From contig NZ_CP070326.1 of the NCBI RefSeq assembly GCF_016917755.1, positions 3,658,001 through 3,722,000 of the forward strand: a DNA stretch of 64,000 bases. The letters are read 5' to 3'. The notes below the pieces were generated by a model. The model had not been told where the DNA came from and did not search any database. It was given only the letters and a program-made list of their open reading frames with translations. Shown here one piece after another: positions 10,734 through 20,815 of this stretch. A program made the position numbers and the translations under genes. This DNA comes from Streptomyces noursei. GTDB taxonomy: Bacteria > Actinomycetota > Actinomycetes > Streptomycetales > Streptomycetaceae. The first letter of the stretch is position 1. Each line of letters opens with the position of its first letter.

Positions 10734-12149
10734 ATGACACCGGAGCCCGGATCCGCACGCCCCTCTGCCCCCGATTCCACACCGTCGCCCGACCGTCCCT
10801 CCCCCCTCCCCCGCTTCCCCCGCGACTTCCTGTGGGGCGTGTCCACCTCCGCCGCCCAGATCGAGGGCGCGGTGGACGAGGACGGGCGCGGGCCCTCCGC
10901 CTGGGACGCGTTCGCGGCCGAGGCCGGGCGGATCAAGGACGGCTCGACCCCCCGGGTGACGACCGACCACTACCACCGGTACCGCGAGGACGTGGCCCTG
11001 CTCAAGGAACTGGGCGTCGGCGCGTACCGGTTCTCGGTGGCCTGGCCCCGGGTGGTGCCCGAGGGCCGCGGGGCGGTCAACGGCGCCGGGCTGGACTTCT
11101 ACGACCGGCTGGTGGACGCGCTGCTGGAAGCCGGGATCGCCCCCGTGCCGACGCTGTTCCACTGGGACACCCCACAGCCCCTGGAGGCGGCCGGCGGCTG
11201 GCTCGTCCGGGAGACCGCCGCACACTTCGCGGCGTACGCGGACACGGTGGCGGCCCGGCTCGGCGACCGGGTACCGCACTGGATCACCCTCAACGAACCC
11301 GCCGAACTGACCCTGCTGGGCTACGGCCTGGGCCAGCACGCACCCGGCCGGCACCTGCTCTTCGACGCACTGCCCGCCGCCCACCACCAGCTGCTCGGTC
11401 ACGGCCTGGCCGTCCAGGCACTGCGCGCCCGCGGCGCCACCAGCATCGGGATCGCCAACTCGCACGGCCCGACCTGGCCGGCGTCGAACTCCCCCGCCGA
11501 CACCGAAGCCGCCGACTTCTACGACCTGCTGCTCAACCGGCTCTTCGCCGAACCGATCCTGCTGGGGCGCTACCCCGACGAGGGCATCGCCGCGCTGCTC
11601 CCCGGCCCGGTCGCCGACGACCTCAAGACCATCTCCCAGCCACTGGACTGGTACGGCATCAACTACTACCAGCCGACCAGGATCGGGGCACCGGAGGCGG
11701 ACGACGGCGCCACGGCCTCGGGCTTCTCCGGCATCCGACTGCCCGCCGGCCTGCCGTTCGCCCCACGGGAGATCGAGAACCGACCACGGACCGGCTTCGG
11801 CTGGCCCGTCGTCCCCGAGGCACTCACCGAACTGCTGCTGACCTTCCACCAGCGGTACGGCGCCGCCCTCCCGCCACTGATGATCACGGAGAACGGCTGC
11901 GCCTACGACGGCATCGACGACCCCGAACGGATCGCCTTCCTGGACGCCCACCTACGGGCCCTGCGGACGGCCCTGGACGCCGGCGCCGACGTCCGCGGCT
12001 ACTTCGTCTGGTCCCTGCTGGACAACTTCGAATGGGCGGAAGGATTCCACCAACGGTTCGGCCTGGTACACGTCGACTACACGACACTGCGGAGGACGCC
12101 GAAGGCGTCTTTCCGGTGGTTCCGCGACGTGGTCGCTGCGCTTGGCTGA
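10734..12149 (+). CDS. GH1 beta-glucosidase
   Basis: 471 residues, full-length glycoside hydrolase family 1. The acid/base Glu is in TLNEPAE and the nucleophile Glu in ITENGCAYD; the start PRDFLWGVSTSAAQIEGA is the family signature. There is no signal peptide, so it acts in the cytoplasm on imported cello-oligosaccharides or aryl-glucosides. The first ~25 residues are a Pro/Ser-rich extension. It stands alone; no sugar transporter is adjacent. Confidence 0.95.
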   Translation: MTPEPGSARPSAPDSTPSPDRPSPLPRFPRDFLWGVSTSAAQIEGAVDEDGRGPSAWDAFAAEAGRIKDGSTPRVTTDHYHRYREDVALLKELGVGAYRFSVAWPRVVPEGRGAVNGAGLDFYDRLVDALLEAGIAPVPTLFHWDTPQPLEAAGGWLVRETAAHFAAYADTVAARLGDRVPHWITLNEPAELTLLGYGLGQHAPGRHLLFDALPAAHHQLLGHGLAVQALRARGATSIGIANSHGPTWPASNSPADTEAADFYDLLLNRLFAEPILLGRYPDEGIAALLPGPVADDLKTISQPLDWYGINYYQPTRIGAPEADDGATASGFSGIRLPAGLPFAPREIENRPRTGFGWPVVPEALTELLLTFHQRYGAALPPLMITENGCAYDGIDDPERIAFLDAHLRALRTALDAGADVRGYFVWSLLDNFEWAEGFHQRFGLVHVDYTTLRRTPKASFRWFRDVVAALG

Positions 12150-12183
12150 CTTCCCACGTAGCCGGCGCCGACAACGTGGGAAG
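12150..12183. terminator. Bidirectional terminator between GH1 gene and era
   Basis: A perfect 10-base inverted repeat, CTTCCCACGT and ACGTGGGAAG, fills the 35 bases between two convergent stops; an A-rich run at 12186-12190 follows on the + strand. Confidence 0.75.
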
Positions 12184-12184
12184 G

Positions 12185-13123
12185 TTAAAAACCCAGCTTG
12201 CGCAGCTGCTTGGGGTCGCGCTGCCAGTCCTTCGCGACCTTGACGTGCAGGTCGAGGAAGACCGGCGTGCCCAGGAGTGCCTCGATGTGCTTGCGGGACT
12301 TGGTGCCGACCTCCTTCAGGCGCTTGCCCTTGGGGCCGATGATGATGCCCTTCTGGCTGGGGCGCTCGATGTAGACGTTGGCGTGGATGTCCAGCAGCGG
12401 CTTGTCGGCGGGCCGGTCCTCGCGGGGGAGCATCTCCTCGACGACGACGGCGATGGAGTGCGGCAGCTCGTCGCGGACGCCCTCCAGCGCGGCCTCGCGG
12501 ATCAGCTCGGCGACCATGACCTGCTCGGGCTCGTCGGTGAGATCGCCCTCGGGGTAGAGGGCGGGGCCCTCGGGGAGCAGCGGGACGAGGAGGTCGGCGA
12601 GCAGCGACACCTGCTTGTCGCCCACCGCGGAGACCGGGATGATCTCGGCCCACTCGATGCCCAGTTCCTTGCCGAGCTGGTCGATGGCGATCAGCTGGGC
12701 GGCCAGCGCCTTGGAGTCGACCAGGTCGGTCTTGGTGACGATGGCCACCTTGGGGGTCTTCTTGATGTCGGCCAGTTCACCGGCGATGTAGCGGTCGCCG
12801 GGGCCGATCTTCTGGTCGGCGGGGAGGCAGAAGCCGATCACGTCGACCTCGGACCAGGTGGTGCGGACGACGTCGTTGAGCCGCTCGCCGAGGAGGGTGC
12901 GCGGCTTGTGCAGGCCCGGGGTGTCGACCAGGACCAGCTGGGCGTCGGGGCGGTGCACGATGCCGCGGACGGTGTGGCGGGTGGTCTGGGGGCGGTTGGA
13001 GGTGATCGCCACCTTCGTTCCGACCAGAGCGTTCGTCAGGGTGGACTTGCCCGCGTTGGGGCGGCCGACGAAGCAGGCGAAGCCCGCACGGTGGGGTGCG
13101 GTGGAGTCTGTACGAACACTCAT
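12185..13123 (-). CDS. era: GTPase Era
   Basis: 312 residues from ATG 13123, which has GGGGAG 10 bases upstream; the longer frame to 13198 has no binding site. The P-loop is GRPNAGKST (20-28), G3 is VDTPGL, G4 is TKTD, and the C-terminal KH domain includes GPKGKRLKEVG. Era binds 16S rRNA and helps 30S assembly. It is the last gene of the phoH-ybeY-CBS-CDA-era group, next to a deaminase-fold gene, echoing the cdd-era neighbours of other Gram-positives. Confidence 0.96.
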   Translation of the reverse strand: MSVRTDSTAPHRAGFACFVGRPNAGKSTLTNALVGTKVAITSNRPQTTRHTVRGIVHRPDAQLVLVDTPGLHKPRTLLGERLNDVVRTTWSEVDVIGFCLPADQKIGPGDRYIAGELADIKKTPKVAIVTKTDLVDSKALAAQLIAIDQLGKELGIEWAEIIPVSAVGDKQVSLLADLLVPLLPEGPALYPEGDLTDEPEQVMVAELIREAALEGVRDELPHSIAVVVEEMLPREDRPADKPLLDIHANVYIERPSQKGIIIGPKGKRLKEVGTKSRKHIEALLGTPVFLDLHVKVAKDWQRDPKQLRKLGF

Positions 13124-13229
13124 GACGCCCATTCTCCCCGATCCCCGCCGCGGCTCCGACCATCCGCCGCTCCCCGACCGCCACGGGGCGGGGCGCACAG
13201 GGGTGCGGCGCCCCGCCCGGTGGTGCGGC

Positions 13230-13592
13230 TCAGGCCGACGGGCCCGCCGGGACGTTGGCGCGCAGGGTGCCGTCGGGGGCGGCGAGCAGGACGGGGGTGT
13301 CCGGGCCGCCCAGGTCGCGGACGGCCGCGCGGTCGGCGTCGGCGGCCTGCTCGGCCTCGCTGACCACGGCCGCGGCCTCCAGGGACGTGGCGCCGCTGGC
13401 GACGGCCATCGCGACGGCCGTCTGGAGGGCGCTGAGCTTGAGGGAGTCCAGGGCGACGGTGCCGGCGACGTAGGTCCGGCCGGTCTCGTCGCGGACGGCG
13501 GCGCCCTCGGGGACGCCGTTACGGGCCCGCGCCGAGCGCGCGAGCGTGATGATCTTGCGGTCTTCGGGGTCCAGCGGTGCGGCTTCGGTCAT
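13230..13592 (-). CDS. Cytidine-deaminase-fold protein without catalytic residues
   Basis: 120 residues from ATG 13592 (MTEAAPLDPED). It follows the cytidine deaminase pattern (GAAVRDETGRTYVAGTV, then a long helix AVAMAVASGATSLEAAAVVS). Where active enzymes have C/H-A-E it reads ALQ, and where they have PCGxCR it reads ADRAAVR, so all zinc ligands and the catalytic Glu are gone. It cannot be a normal cytidine deaminase. Its place before era, where cdd sits in other Gram-positives, suggests a retained but repurposed protein. Function unknown. Confidence 0.75.
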   Translation of the reverse strand: MTEAAPLDPEDRKIITLARSARARNGVPEGAAVRDETGRTYVAGTVALDSLKLSALQTAVAMAVASGATSLEAAAVVSEAEQAADADRAAVRDLGGPDTPVLLAAPDGTLRANVPAGPSA

Positions 13593-13604
13593 ACGGGCGA
13601 GCAT

Positions 13605-14341
13605 ATGTGGGGGCCGGGCCGGGGCCTACGGGGCGGGCCCGTCGACCGTGGCGGAGGCGCGGGCCGTCCCGCTCGCCCGGGTGTCGCGTCCGCGGTGAGA
13701 ACGCACGATGGCTGAAGAGTCCGGTTGCCCCGCTCCCCTGTGCCGGGGCACCCGGCTCTTCAGCCAACGCCGTTTCCGGGTCCGCACCGGGCGGTGCCGC
13801 CGTGGGCATGCTGCCCGCGGGGGGCGTCGCCCGGTGCGGAGTCGTGTGTGACCACCGGATCGCCGGTCACCGTCGTCGGTGACCGGCCCCCCTCCCGGTG
13901 CCCGTGCTCGCGATGTCCGCGGCCTGGCCGGACGTCATCGCGAATGCTGCGGTGAGTTTTCCTTCACCGCCCGGCGGCGCCTCTCGAAAGGGCCGCGCCG
14001 GGGAAATCCGCCGCGATATTCACGGCGCCCCCGGATTCCCCACCTCGGGTCTTTCCACTCGCGGCGAGGGCATGATGCCGCCCGGGCGGTCCGCCCGCAG
14101 AGCTGCCGCGATGGTGGGCACCATCGCGGCTTTTCTTCCACGCATTTCGTTCAGCTTCCCTCTGCCACACAGCACCGACCCCCTTTTCGATGCCGGTTCG
14201 AAGATCTTTCCACGGAATTGGCGAGGGAATCCAGGGCTACCGGAAATGGCTTTGAGGATATTTCTGCTGCACTGCGGATCAGTAGCCGGGTGCGGGCGAA
14301 TGCCCCACAGGTCCGGTGCCGCGAGGGCGGCGGGCCGGCGG
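13605..14341. other. 737-base gene-free region rich in inverted repeats
   Basis: No convincing gene is seen between the deaminase-like gene and the CBS gene. Five inverted repeats follow each other: 13710-13765 (22-23 base arms, one mismatch and one bulge), 13781-13793 with 13828-13840 (perfect 13 bases, with a small inner hairpin), 13862-13887 (perfect 11), 14000-14041 (10-11 bases, one bulge) and 14105-14130 (perfect 11, T-tailed). The part after 14100 is less GC-rich than its surroundings. One minus-strand ORF (14170 to 13964) has AAGGGGGT before a GTG but no recognisable product. Confidence 0.6.
14105..14139 (+). terminator. T-tailed stem-loop inside the gene-free region
   Basis: GCCGCGATGGT (14105-14115) and its exact complement (14120-14130) with a 4-base loop, followed by TTTTCTTCC. 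This is a textbook intrinsic terminator for plus-strand transcription, although no plus-strand gene precedes it, so an unannotated transcript may end here. Confidence 0.6.
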
Positions 14342-15661
14342 TCAGGCGCCGGGGCCGTCACCCTGCGCGTCCGCCGCGCGGACCGGTTCGCAGAGCACCG
14401 TGACGATCTTGTTGCGGCGGCCGGCCGGCGACTCGGCGACCAGCCGCAGCGCCTTGAGGTCCGGGTCCGAGGCGTCGTCGGAGAGGTCCATCTCGGCGGT
14501 CGCACCGGCGATCGGGACCCGGCCCAGCAGCTTGGCGAGCAGCCCACCGACCGTCTCGACGTCCTCGTCGTCCAGTTCCGCCAGGCCGTACAGCTCGCCC
14601 AGCGCGCCGATGTCCAGCCGGGCGGTGACCCGGTAGCGGCCGCCGCCGAGATCCTGCACGGGCGGCAGTTCCCGGTCGTACTCGTCGGTGATCTCGCCGA
14701 CGATCTCCTCCAGGATGTCCTCGATGGTGACGATGCCGGCGGTGCCGCCGTATTCGTCGATCACCACCGCGACGTGATTGCGGTCCCGCTGCATCTCGCG
14801 CAGCAGATCACCGGCGTTCTTGGTGTCGGGGACGAACACCGCGGGGCGCATCGCCGTGGAGACCAGTTCGCTCTCCGCGTCCCGGCTGATGTGCACCTTG
14901 CGGGCGAGGTCCTTGAGGTAGACCACGCCGACGATGTCGTCCTCGTTCTCCCCGGTCACCGGGATCCGGGAGAAGCCGGAGCGCAGCGCGAGGGTCAGCG
15001 CCTGGCGGATGGTCTTGAACCGCTCGACGGAGATCAGGTCCGTGCGCGGCACCATCACCTCCCGGACGAGGGTGTCGCCGAGCTGGAAGACCGAGTGCAC
15101 CATCCGGCGCTCCTCGTCCTCGATCAGCGACTCCTTCTCGGCCAGGTCCACCAGCGACCGCAGCTCCGCCTCGGAGGCGAACGGGCCCTTGCGGAAGCCC
15201 TTGCCGGGGGTGAGGGCGTTGCCGAGCAGGATCAGCAGCTGCGGCACCGGGCCCATCACCCGGGCCAGCGGCAGCAGGACGTACGCCGCCGCGGTGGCGG
15301 TGTTGAGCGGGTGCTGGCGGCCGATGGTGCGCGGGGAGACCCCCACGGCGACGTAGGAGACCAGCACCATCACCGCGATGGCGACGGTCAGCGCCTCCCA
15401 GGTCGTGTCGAAGGAGCGCAGGCAGGCGTAGGTGACCAGGGCGCCGGCCGCCACCTCGCAGCCGACCCGCACCAGCAGGGCGACGTTGAGGTAGCGGGTG
15501 GGGTCGGCGGCGACCGCGGCGAGCTTGGCGCTGCCGCGGCGGCCGGAGCGGACCGCCTCCTCGGCGCGGAAGCTCGTCGTGCGGGTCAGCCCGGCCTCCG
15601 CGCAGGCGGCGAGCCAGGCGACCACGACGAGCAGTACCGCGACGGCGATCAGGGTGGTCAT
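14342..15661 (-). CDS. CBS-domain membrane protein (CNNM/CorC-HlyC type)
   Basis: 439 residues from ATG 15661. Residues 1 to ~140 are the DUF21 membrane domain with several hydrophobic segments, ~190-320 a pair of CBS domains ([11 protein letters not shown] and [20 protein letters not shown]), and ~340-420 the CorC/HlyC domain ([19 protein letters not shown]). Such proteins are linked to magnesium/cobalt transport; the 'hemolysin' name is historical. The gene follows ybeY with an 11-base gap, a conserved arrangement near phoH and era. Confidence 0.92.
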   Translation of the reverse strand: MTTLIAVAVLLVVVAWLAACAEAGLTRTTSFRAEEAVRSGRRGSAKLAAVAADPTRYLNVALLVRVGCEVAAGALVTYACLRSFDTTWEALTVAIAVMVLVSYVAVGVSPRTIGRQHPLNTATAAAYVLLPLARVMGPVPQLLILLGNALTPGKGFRKGPFASEAELRSLVDLAEKESLIEDEERRMVHSVFQLGDTLVREVMVPRTDLISVERFKTIRQALTLALRSGFSRIPVTGENEDDIVGVVYLKDLARKVHISRDAESELVSTAMRPAVFVPDTKNAGDLLREMQRDRNHVAVVIDEYGGTAGIVTIEDILEEIVGEITDEYDRELPPVQDLGGGRYRVTARLDIGALGELYGLAELDDEDVETVGGLLAKLLGRVPIAGATAEMDLSDDASDPDLKALRLVAESPAGRRNKIVTVLCEPVRAADAQGDGPGA

Positions 15662-15672
15662 CGCGCGTCCCG

Positions 15673-16170
15673 TCAGGTCACGGTCGGGGCCGGCGAGGGG
15701 CCGGTCATCCCGCGCTCGGTCCGCCAACCGTCGACGATCGCGGCCTGCAGCCCGAACATCTCGGCCTTCTCGTCGGGCTCTTCGTGGTCGTAGCCGAGCA
15801 GGTGCAGCACGCCGTGGACGGTCAGCAGCTGGAGTTCCTCGTCCATGCTGTGGGCCGTCGGGGCCTCCGCGCCCTGCTTCTCGGCGACCTCCGGGCAGAG
15901 CACGATGTCGCCGAGAAGCCCCTGCGGGGGCTCCTCCTCGTCCTTGGACGGCGGACGCAGCTCGTCCATCGGGAAGGACATGACGTCGGTCGGGCCCGGG
16001 AGGTCCATCCACTGGATGTGGAGCTGCTCCATGGCCTCGGCGTCCACGACGATGACGGACAGCTCGGAGAGCGGGTGGATCCGCATCCGGGCGAGGGCAT
16101 AGCGGGCGACGTCCAGGATCGCCTGCTCGTCGATGTCCGTACCGGACTCGTTGTTGACGTCGATCGACAT
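15673..16170 (-). CDS. ybeY: Endoribonuclease YbeY
   Basis: 165 residues with the zinc motif [11 protein letters not shown] near the end and [10 protein letters not shown] in the middle. YbeY takes part in 16S rRNA 3' maturation and late 70S quality control. It lies 39 bases downstream of phoH in the same operon. Confidence 0.96.
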   Translation of the reverse strand: MSIDVNNESGTDIDEQAILDVARYALARMRIHPLSELSVIVVDAEAMEQLHIQWMDLPGPTDVMSFPMDELRPPSKDEEEPPQGLLGDIVLCPEVAEKQGAEAPTAHSMDEELQLLTVHGVLHLLGYDHEEPDEKAEMFGLQAAIVDGWRTERGMTGPSPAPTVT

Positions 16171-16209
16171 GGGGAAGGTGGGTCTCGCTTCTTGGTCGCG
16201 CAGCGCGGG

Positions 16210-17211
<1,002 letters not shown>

Positions 17212-17362
17212 GGGTAGGCCGGGTGGCCTGCTACCCCCATCCTTCGCTCATCACAGGTGCGGACCTCCGCGGAGGTGCCGGCACTGGCTCCTTGCGCTAC
17301 CAGAGTACGACGGGGCACTGACAAGCCGGACGGCTTTTCCGGGGCGACCGCGGGGTGCGCCC

Positions 17363-17409
17363 GAGCGCGTCGGCGGGGCGGCCCGGCGGACCGTGCCGCC
17401 GACGCGCTC
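17363..17409 (-). terminator. Terminator of the sugar kinase gene
   Basis: A perfect 14-base inverted repeat (17363-17376 and 17396-17409); the right arm reaches into the kinase stop codon at 17408-17410. Confidence 0.75.
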
Positions 17410-18601
17410 AGGCCGGGCGGCGGAAACCGATCGTGGGGACCGCGCGGGCCAGCGGCGCCGGTCCGGCGGGGCGCGCGGCGTCCGCGGCGCCGGACGGTCC
17501 GGCGGTGCCGTCGGGCGCGGGCAGCACGGCGTCCAGGAAGCCGTACTGGCGGCGCAGCCCTGCGGCGGCCCCGGTGTCGCAGGCCCGCACCCGGCTCCAC
17601 CAGGCGGCGATCTCCGTCCATCCGGGCGCGGAGAGCGAGCCGCCGAACTCCTGCACCGACAGCGCGGCGCTCAGCCCCGCGAAGGACAGCCGGTCGGCCA
17701 GCGGCCAGTCGGCGAGGGTGCCGGTGACGAAGCCGGCGACGAAGACGTCCCCGGCGCCGGTCGGGTCCAGCGCCTCCACCGCGATGGCGGGCACCTCGGC
17801 GCTCTCGCCGGTGCGGGCGTCCACCGCGTAGGCGCCCTCCGCGCCGAGCGTGACGACGGCGAGCGGGACGAGGTCGGCGAGCTTGCGGGCGGCGGCGCGC
17901 GGGCAGTCGGTGCGGGTGTAGCGCATCGCCTCCTCGGCGTTGGGCAGGAACGCCTCGCAGTGCTCCAGGTCGGCGAGGTCGGTGGGGTCCCAGCGGCCGG
18001 TGTCGTCCCAGCCGACGTCGGCGAAGATCCGGCTGCCGCGGCCGGCCGCGCAGCCCAGCCAGCCCTCCCGGCGGCCGGGGACGAGCGCGGCGACGCAGGC
18101 CCTGGTCGGCGGCGGGCAGCCGGGGGCGTGCCCGCCGTCGAAGGCGTGCTCCGGGGGCGGTGCCTCGTGGCCGTGCGAGACCATGGTCCGCTCGCCCTCG
18201 TAGGCCATGGAGACGGTGACCGGTGAGTGCCAGCCGGGGATCTTGCGGGAGAGCGCCAGGTCGATGCCCTCGCCCTGTTCCAGCGCCTCCCAGCAGTACT
18301 CGCCGTACATGTCGTCGCCGAACGCGGCGGCCAGGGAGGTGCGCAGCCCGAGCCGGGCCAGCGCGGTGGCCATGTTGGCGACGCCGCCGGGGCTGGAGCC
18401 CATGCCGCGGGCCCAGGACTCGGTGCCGCGGACCGGGGCGGAATCCAGGCCGGTGAAGATGATGTCGAGGAAGACGGTGCCGGTGAGGTAGACGTCGGTG
18501 GGCGGATCGCCGTCGCGGCGCACCGCGGCCAGCGGATCGAGCCCCGGGGGCACGGCGGCCGGCCCCGCGGGCGGTTGGACATCGCGTCGGCCACTGTTCA
18601 C
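17408..18601 (-). CDS. PfkB-family carbohydrate kinase
   Basis: 397 residues from GTG 18601 (VNSGRRDVQ), which has a purine-rich AGGGG upstream; the longer frame would run into the divergent gene. The family signature near the end is LDPTGAGDVFVAGF with the anion-hole GAGD, and GGVANMATALARLG is the first motif. It probably phosphorylates a sugar or nucleoside; the substrate is not visible. It is divergent from the GH4 glycosidase, which acts on 6-phospho sugars in many relatives, so the pair may serve one sugar pathway. Residues ~375-397 are Ala/Pro-rich. Confidence 0.9.
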   Translation of the reverse strand: MNSGRRDVQPPAGPAAVPPGLDPLAAVRRDGDPPTDVYLTGTVFLDIIFTGLDSAPVRGTESWARGMGSSPGGVANMATALARLGLRTSLAAAFGDDMYGEYCWEALEQGEGIDLALSRKIPGWHSPVTVSMAYEGERTMVSHGHEAPPPEHAFDGGHAPGCPPPTRACVAALVPGRREGWLGCAAGRGSRIFADVGWDDTGRWDPTDLADLEHCEAFLPNAEEAMRYTRTDCPRAAARKLADLVPLAVVTLGAEGAYAVDARTGESAEVPAIAVEALDPTGAGDVFVAGFVTGTLADWPLADRLSFAGLSAALSVQEFGGSLSAPGWTEIAAWWSRVRACDTGAAAGLRRQYGFLDAVLPAPDGTAGPSGAADAARPAGPAPLARAVPTIGFRRPA

Positions 18602-18668
18602 CGCGCTCGCCCCTCTCGTACTCAACTCGTGCCGCCAGTGTGCCTGATGCTGCGGTACGTTCCGCCCC

Positions 18669-20018
18669 ATGAGGCTCTCCATTCTCGGTGGTGGCGGCTT
18701 CCGCGTGCCGCTGGTCTACCGCGCACTGCTGGACGACCCGGCACGCTCCGTCTCCGAGCTGACGCTGTACGACACCGACCCGCGCCGGGTCGCGGTGATC
18801 AGCGACGTGCTGGCCCGGCTCGCACAGGGCCGTACCCGACCGGTACCCGTACGAGTGGCGGAAACTCTCGACGCGGCGCTGACGGGCGCCGACTTCGTGT
18901 TCTCCGCCATACGTGTCGGCGGTACCGCGGGCCGCATCCGGGACGAGCGGATCCCGCTGTCCGAGGGGGTGCTGGGCCAGGAGACGGTCGGTGCGGGCGG
19001 GGTCCTCTACGGGCTGCGCACGATCCCGGTGGCGCTGCACGTCGCCGAGCGGGTCGCGGCGCTCTCCCCGGGGGCGTGGGTCATCAACTTCACCAATCCC
19101 GCGGGGATGGTGACCGAGGCGATGGCACAGGTGCTGGGGGACCGGGTGATCGGGATCTGCGATTCGCCGGTGGGGCTGGTGCGCCGGGCGGCGCGGGCGG
19201 TCGGCGCGGACCCGGCGGCCCTGGAGGACCCGGCGCGGTCCGGCTACGACTACGTGGGCCTCAACCACCTGGGCTGGCTGCGTTCGTTGACCCTCGACGG
19301 CACCGATGTGCTGCCGGGCCTGCTGGGCGATGCCACGGCCCTGGGCTCCTTCGAGGAGGGCCGCCTCTTCGGCCCGGAGTGGCTCGGGGTCCTCGGCGCC
19401 CTCCCCAACGAGTACCTGCACTACTACTACTTCCGCCGGGAGACCCTGCACTCCGTACGGGACACCCGGGAGACCCGCGGGGAGTTCCTGGACCGGCAGC
19501 AGGGCGGCTTCTTCGAACGGGCCGCGGCGGCCGGTGCCCCGGACGCGGTGTACGACCTGTGGGAGCGCACCCGTCTGGAGCGCGAGGAGACGTACATGGC
19601 GCACAGCCGGGAGGCGACCGGCGGCTGGCAGCGGGACAGCGACGACCTGGAGGGCGGCGGCTACGACCGGGTGGCGCTGGCGCTGATGCACGCCATCGCC
19701 GGCGATTCCGGACGGCGGCTGATCCTCAACGTCCGCAACGGGCCGACGGTGCCGCAGCTGGCGCCGGACGCGATCGTGGAGACGGTCTGCGAGGTGACCG
19801 CCAAGGGGGCCCGGCCGCTGCCCTGTGCGCCGCTGCGCGCGGACCAGTTGGGGCTGATGCTCCAGATCAAGGCCGTCGAACGGGAGACGGTGGCGGCCGC
19901 CCTCTTCAAGGACCGCGACGCGGCCCTGCGCGCGCTGGCGCTGCACCCCCTGGTGGACTCCCCCGCGGTGGCCGCCCGCATCCTGCAACGGGCGGCCACG
20001 GACTCCGGGCGGACGTGA
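18669..20018 (+). CDS. GH4 glycosidase (6-phospho-beta-glucosidase-like)
   Basis: 449 residues of glycoside hydrolase family 4, which use NAD+ and Mn2+ in an unusual redox mechanism. The nucleotide-binding start is ILGGGGFRVPL; the metal/substrate motifs INFTNPAG, GICDSP (Cys ligand) and GLNHLGW (His ligand) are intact. The start ATG 18669 has no strong Shine-Dalgarno, suggesting a short or leaderless leader. The stop codon lies inside the first unit of a 16-base tandem repeat. Confidence 0.93.
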   Translation: MRLSILGGGGFRVPLVYRALLDDPARSVSELTLYDTDPRRVAVISDVLARLAQGRTRPVPVRVAETLDAALTGADFVFSAIRVGGTAGRIRDERIPLSEGVLGQETVGAGGVLYGLRTIPVALHVAERVAALSPGAWVINFTNPAGMVTEAMAQVLGDRVIGICDSPVGLVRRAARAVGADPAALEDPARSGYDYVGLNHLGWLRSLTLDGTDVLPGLLGDATALGSFEEGRLFGPEWLGVLGALPNEYLHYYYFRRETLHSVRDTRETRGEFLDRQQGGFFERAAAAGAPDAVYDLWERTRLEREETYMAHSREATGGWQRDSDDLEGGGYDRVALALMHAIAGDSGRRLILNVRNGPTVPQLAPDAIVETVCEVTAKGARPLPCAPLRADQLGLMLQIKAVERETVAAALFKDRDAALRALALHPLVDSPAVAARILQRAATDSGRT

Positions 20019-20086
20019 AGCCGGGCGGACGTGAAGCCGGGCGGACGTGAGGCCGGGCGGACGTGAGGCCGGGCGGACGTGAGGCC
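20007..20086 (+). repeat. Five 16-base tandem repeats overlapping the GH4 stop
   Basis: GGGCGGACGTGARGCC occurs five times head to tail; units 1-2 have A and units 3-5 have G at the variable position. The first unit contains the GH4 stop TGA (20016-20018), so each unit is a copy of the gene's last bases. Looks like slippage-driven expansion. Confidence 0.9.
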
Positions 20087-20096
20087 GGGGCCACGG

Positions 20097-20175
20097 GAAT
20101 TCCCCCGCCCCCGGCCGCGTTGTGGCCCCGCAGGGGGCGCCCGTACCCCCTACGGGATCCGTTCGGCCGCCCCCT
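20097..20175. repeat. Dispersed intergenic repeat, copy A
   Basis: About 79 bases that match 34631-34710. Shared blocks include GTTGTGGCCCCGCAGGGGG and CCCCCTACGGGATCCGTTCG. In both places it lies immediately downstream of a minus-strand gene, here the metallo-hydrolase. Its GC-rich inverted segments could act as a terminator. Confidence 0.8.
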
Positions 20176-20185
20176 AGGACCCGGG

Positions 20186-20815
20186 TCAGTGCCCCCGGGC
20201 GATCCACTCCGCCAGGTGCGGGGCCTCCTCCCCGATGGTCGTCGAGTCGCCGTGCCCGGTGCGGACCACGGTCGCCGGCGGCAGGGTCAGCAGCCGGTCG
20301 CGGATCGAGTCGACGATCGTCGGGAAGTCGGAGAAGGACCGGCCGGTGGCCCCGGGGCCGCCCTGGAAGAGGGTGTCCCCGGTGAACACGGTGTTCAGGT
20401 CGGGGGCGTGGAGGCAGACTGCGCCGGGGGCGTGTCCGGGGGTGTGCAGCACCCTCAGGTCGGTTCCGGCGATGGTCAATACCTGACCATCCGTCAGTTC
20501 CCCGTCGGGGGCGGTGTCCGGGTGGGTCTGCTTCCACAGCGGCAGGTCGTCGGGGTGCAGGAGGATCCGCGCCCCGGTGCGGGCGGCGAGCGCCGGCGCC
20601 GCGTCGATGTGGTCGTTGTGCGCGTGGGTGCAGATGATCGCGCGCAGGGTGCGTCCGTCGAGGGCGCGGAGGATGGCGTCGGCGTCATGGGCGGCGTCGA
20701 TGACGACCGCCTCCGCACCGTCGCCGACGATCCACACGTTGTTGTCGACGTCCCAGGTGCCGCCGTCCAGCGAGAACGTCCCTGAGGTGACGAGGTGGTC
20801 GACGCGGACGGTCAT
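20186..20815 (-). CDS. MBL-fold metallo-hydrolase partner of mycothiol formaldehyde dehydrogenase
   Basis: 209 residues, metallo-beta-lactamase fold with THAHNDHID, HTPGHAPGA, FTGDTLF and a final GHG. The ATG overlaps the dehydrogenase stop by one base (TGATG), so the two are translationally coupled. In actinobacteria this hydrolase gene regularly follows the S-(hydroxymethyl)mycothiol dehydrogenase gene and is thought to split S-formylmycothiol or a related thioester; that role is inferred. Confidence 0.9.
   Translation of the reverse strand: MTVRVDHLVTSGTFSLDGGTWDVDNNVWIVGDGAEAVVIDAAHDADAILRALDGRTLRAIICTHAHNDHIDAAPALAARTGARILLHPDDLPLWKQTHPDTAPDGELTDGQVLTIAGTDLRVLHTPGHAPGAVCLHAPDLNTVFTGDTLFQGGPGATGRSFSDFPTIVDSIRDRLLTLPPATVVRTGHGDSTTIGEEAPHLAEWIARGH

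Noticed and set aside
13964-14170. Small minus-strand ORF with AAGGGGGT before GTG
   Set aside because: No recognisable product and unlike gene composition; only noted in the region entry.
17263-17276. Perfect 14-base palindrome ACCTCCGCGGAGGT upstream of phoH
   Set aside because: Could be an operator, but such palindromes arise by chance in GC-rich DNA and nothing else supports it.
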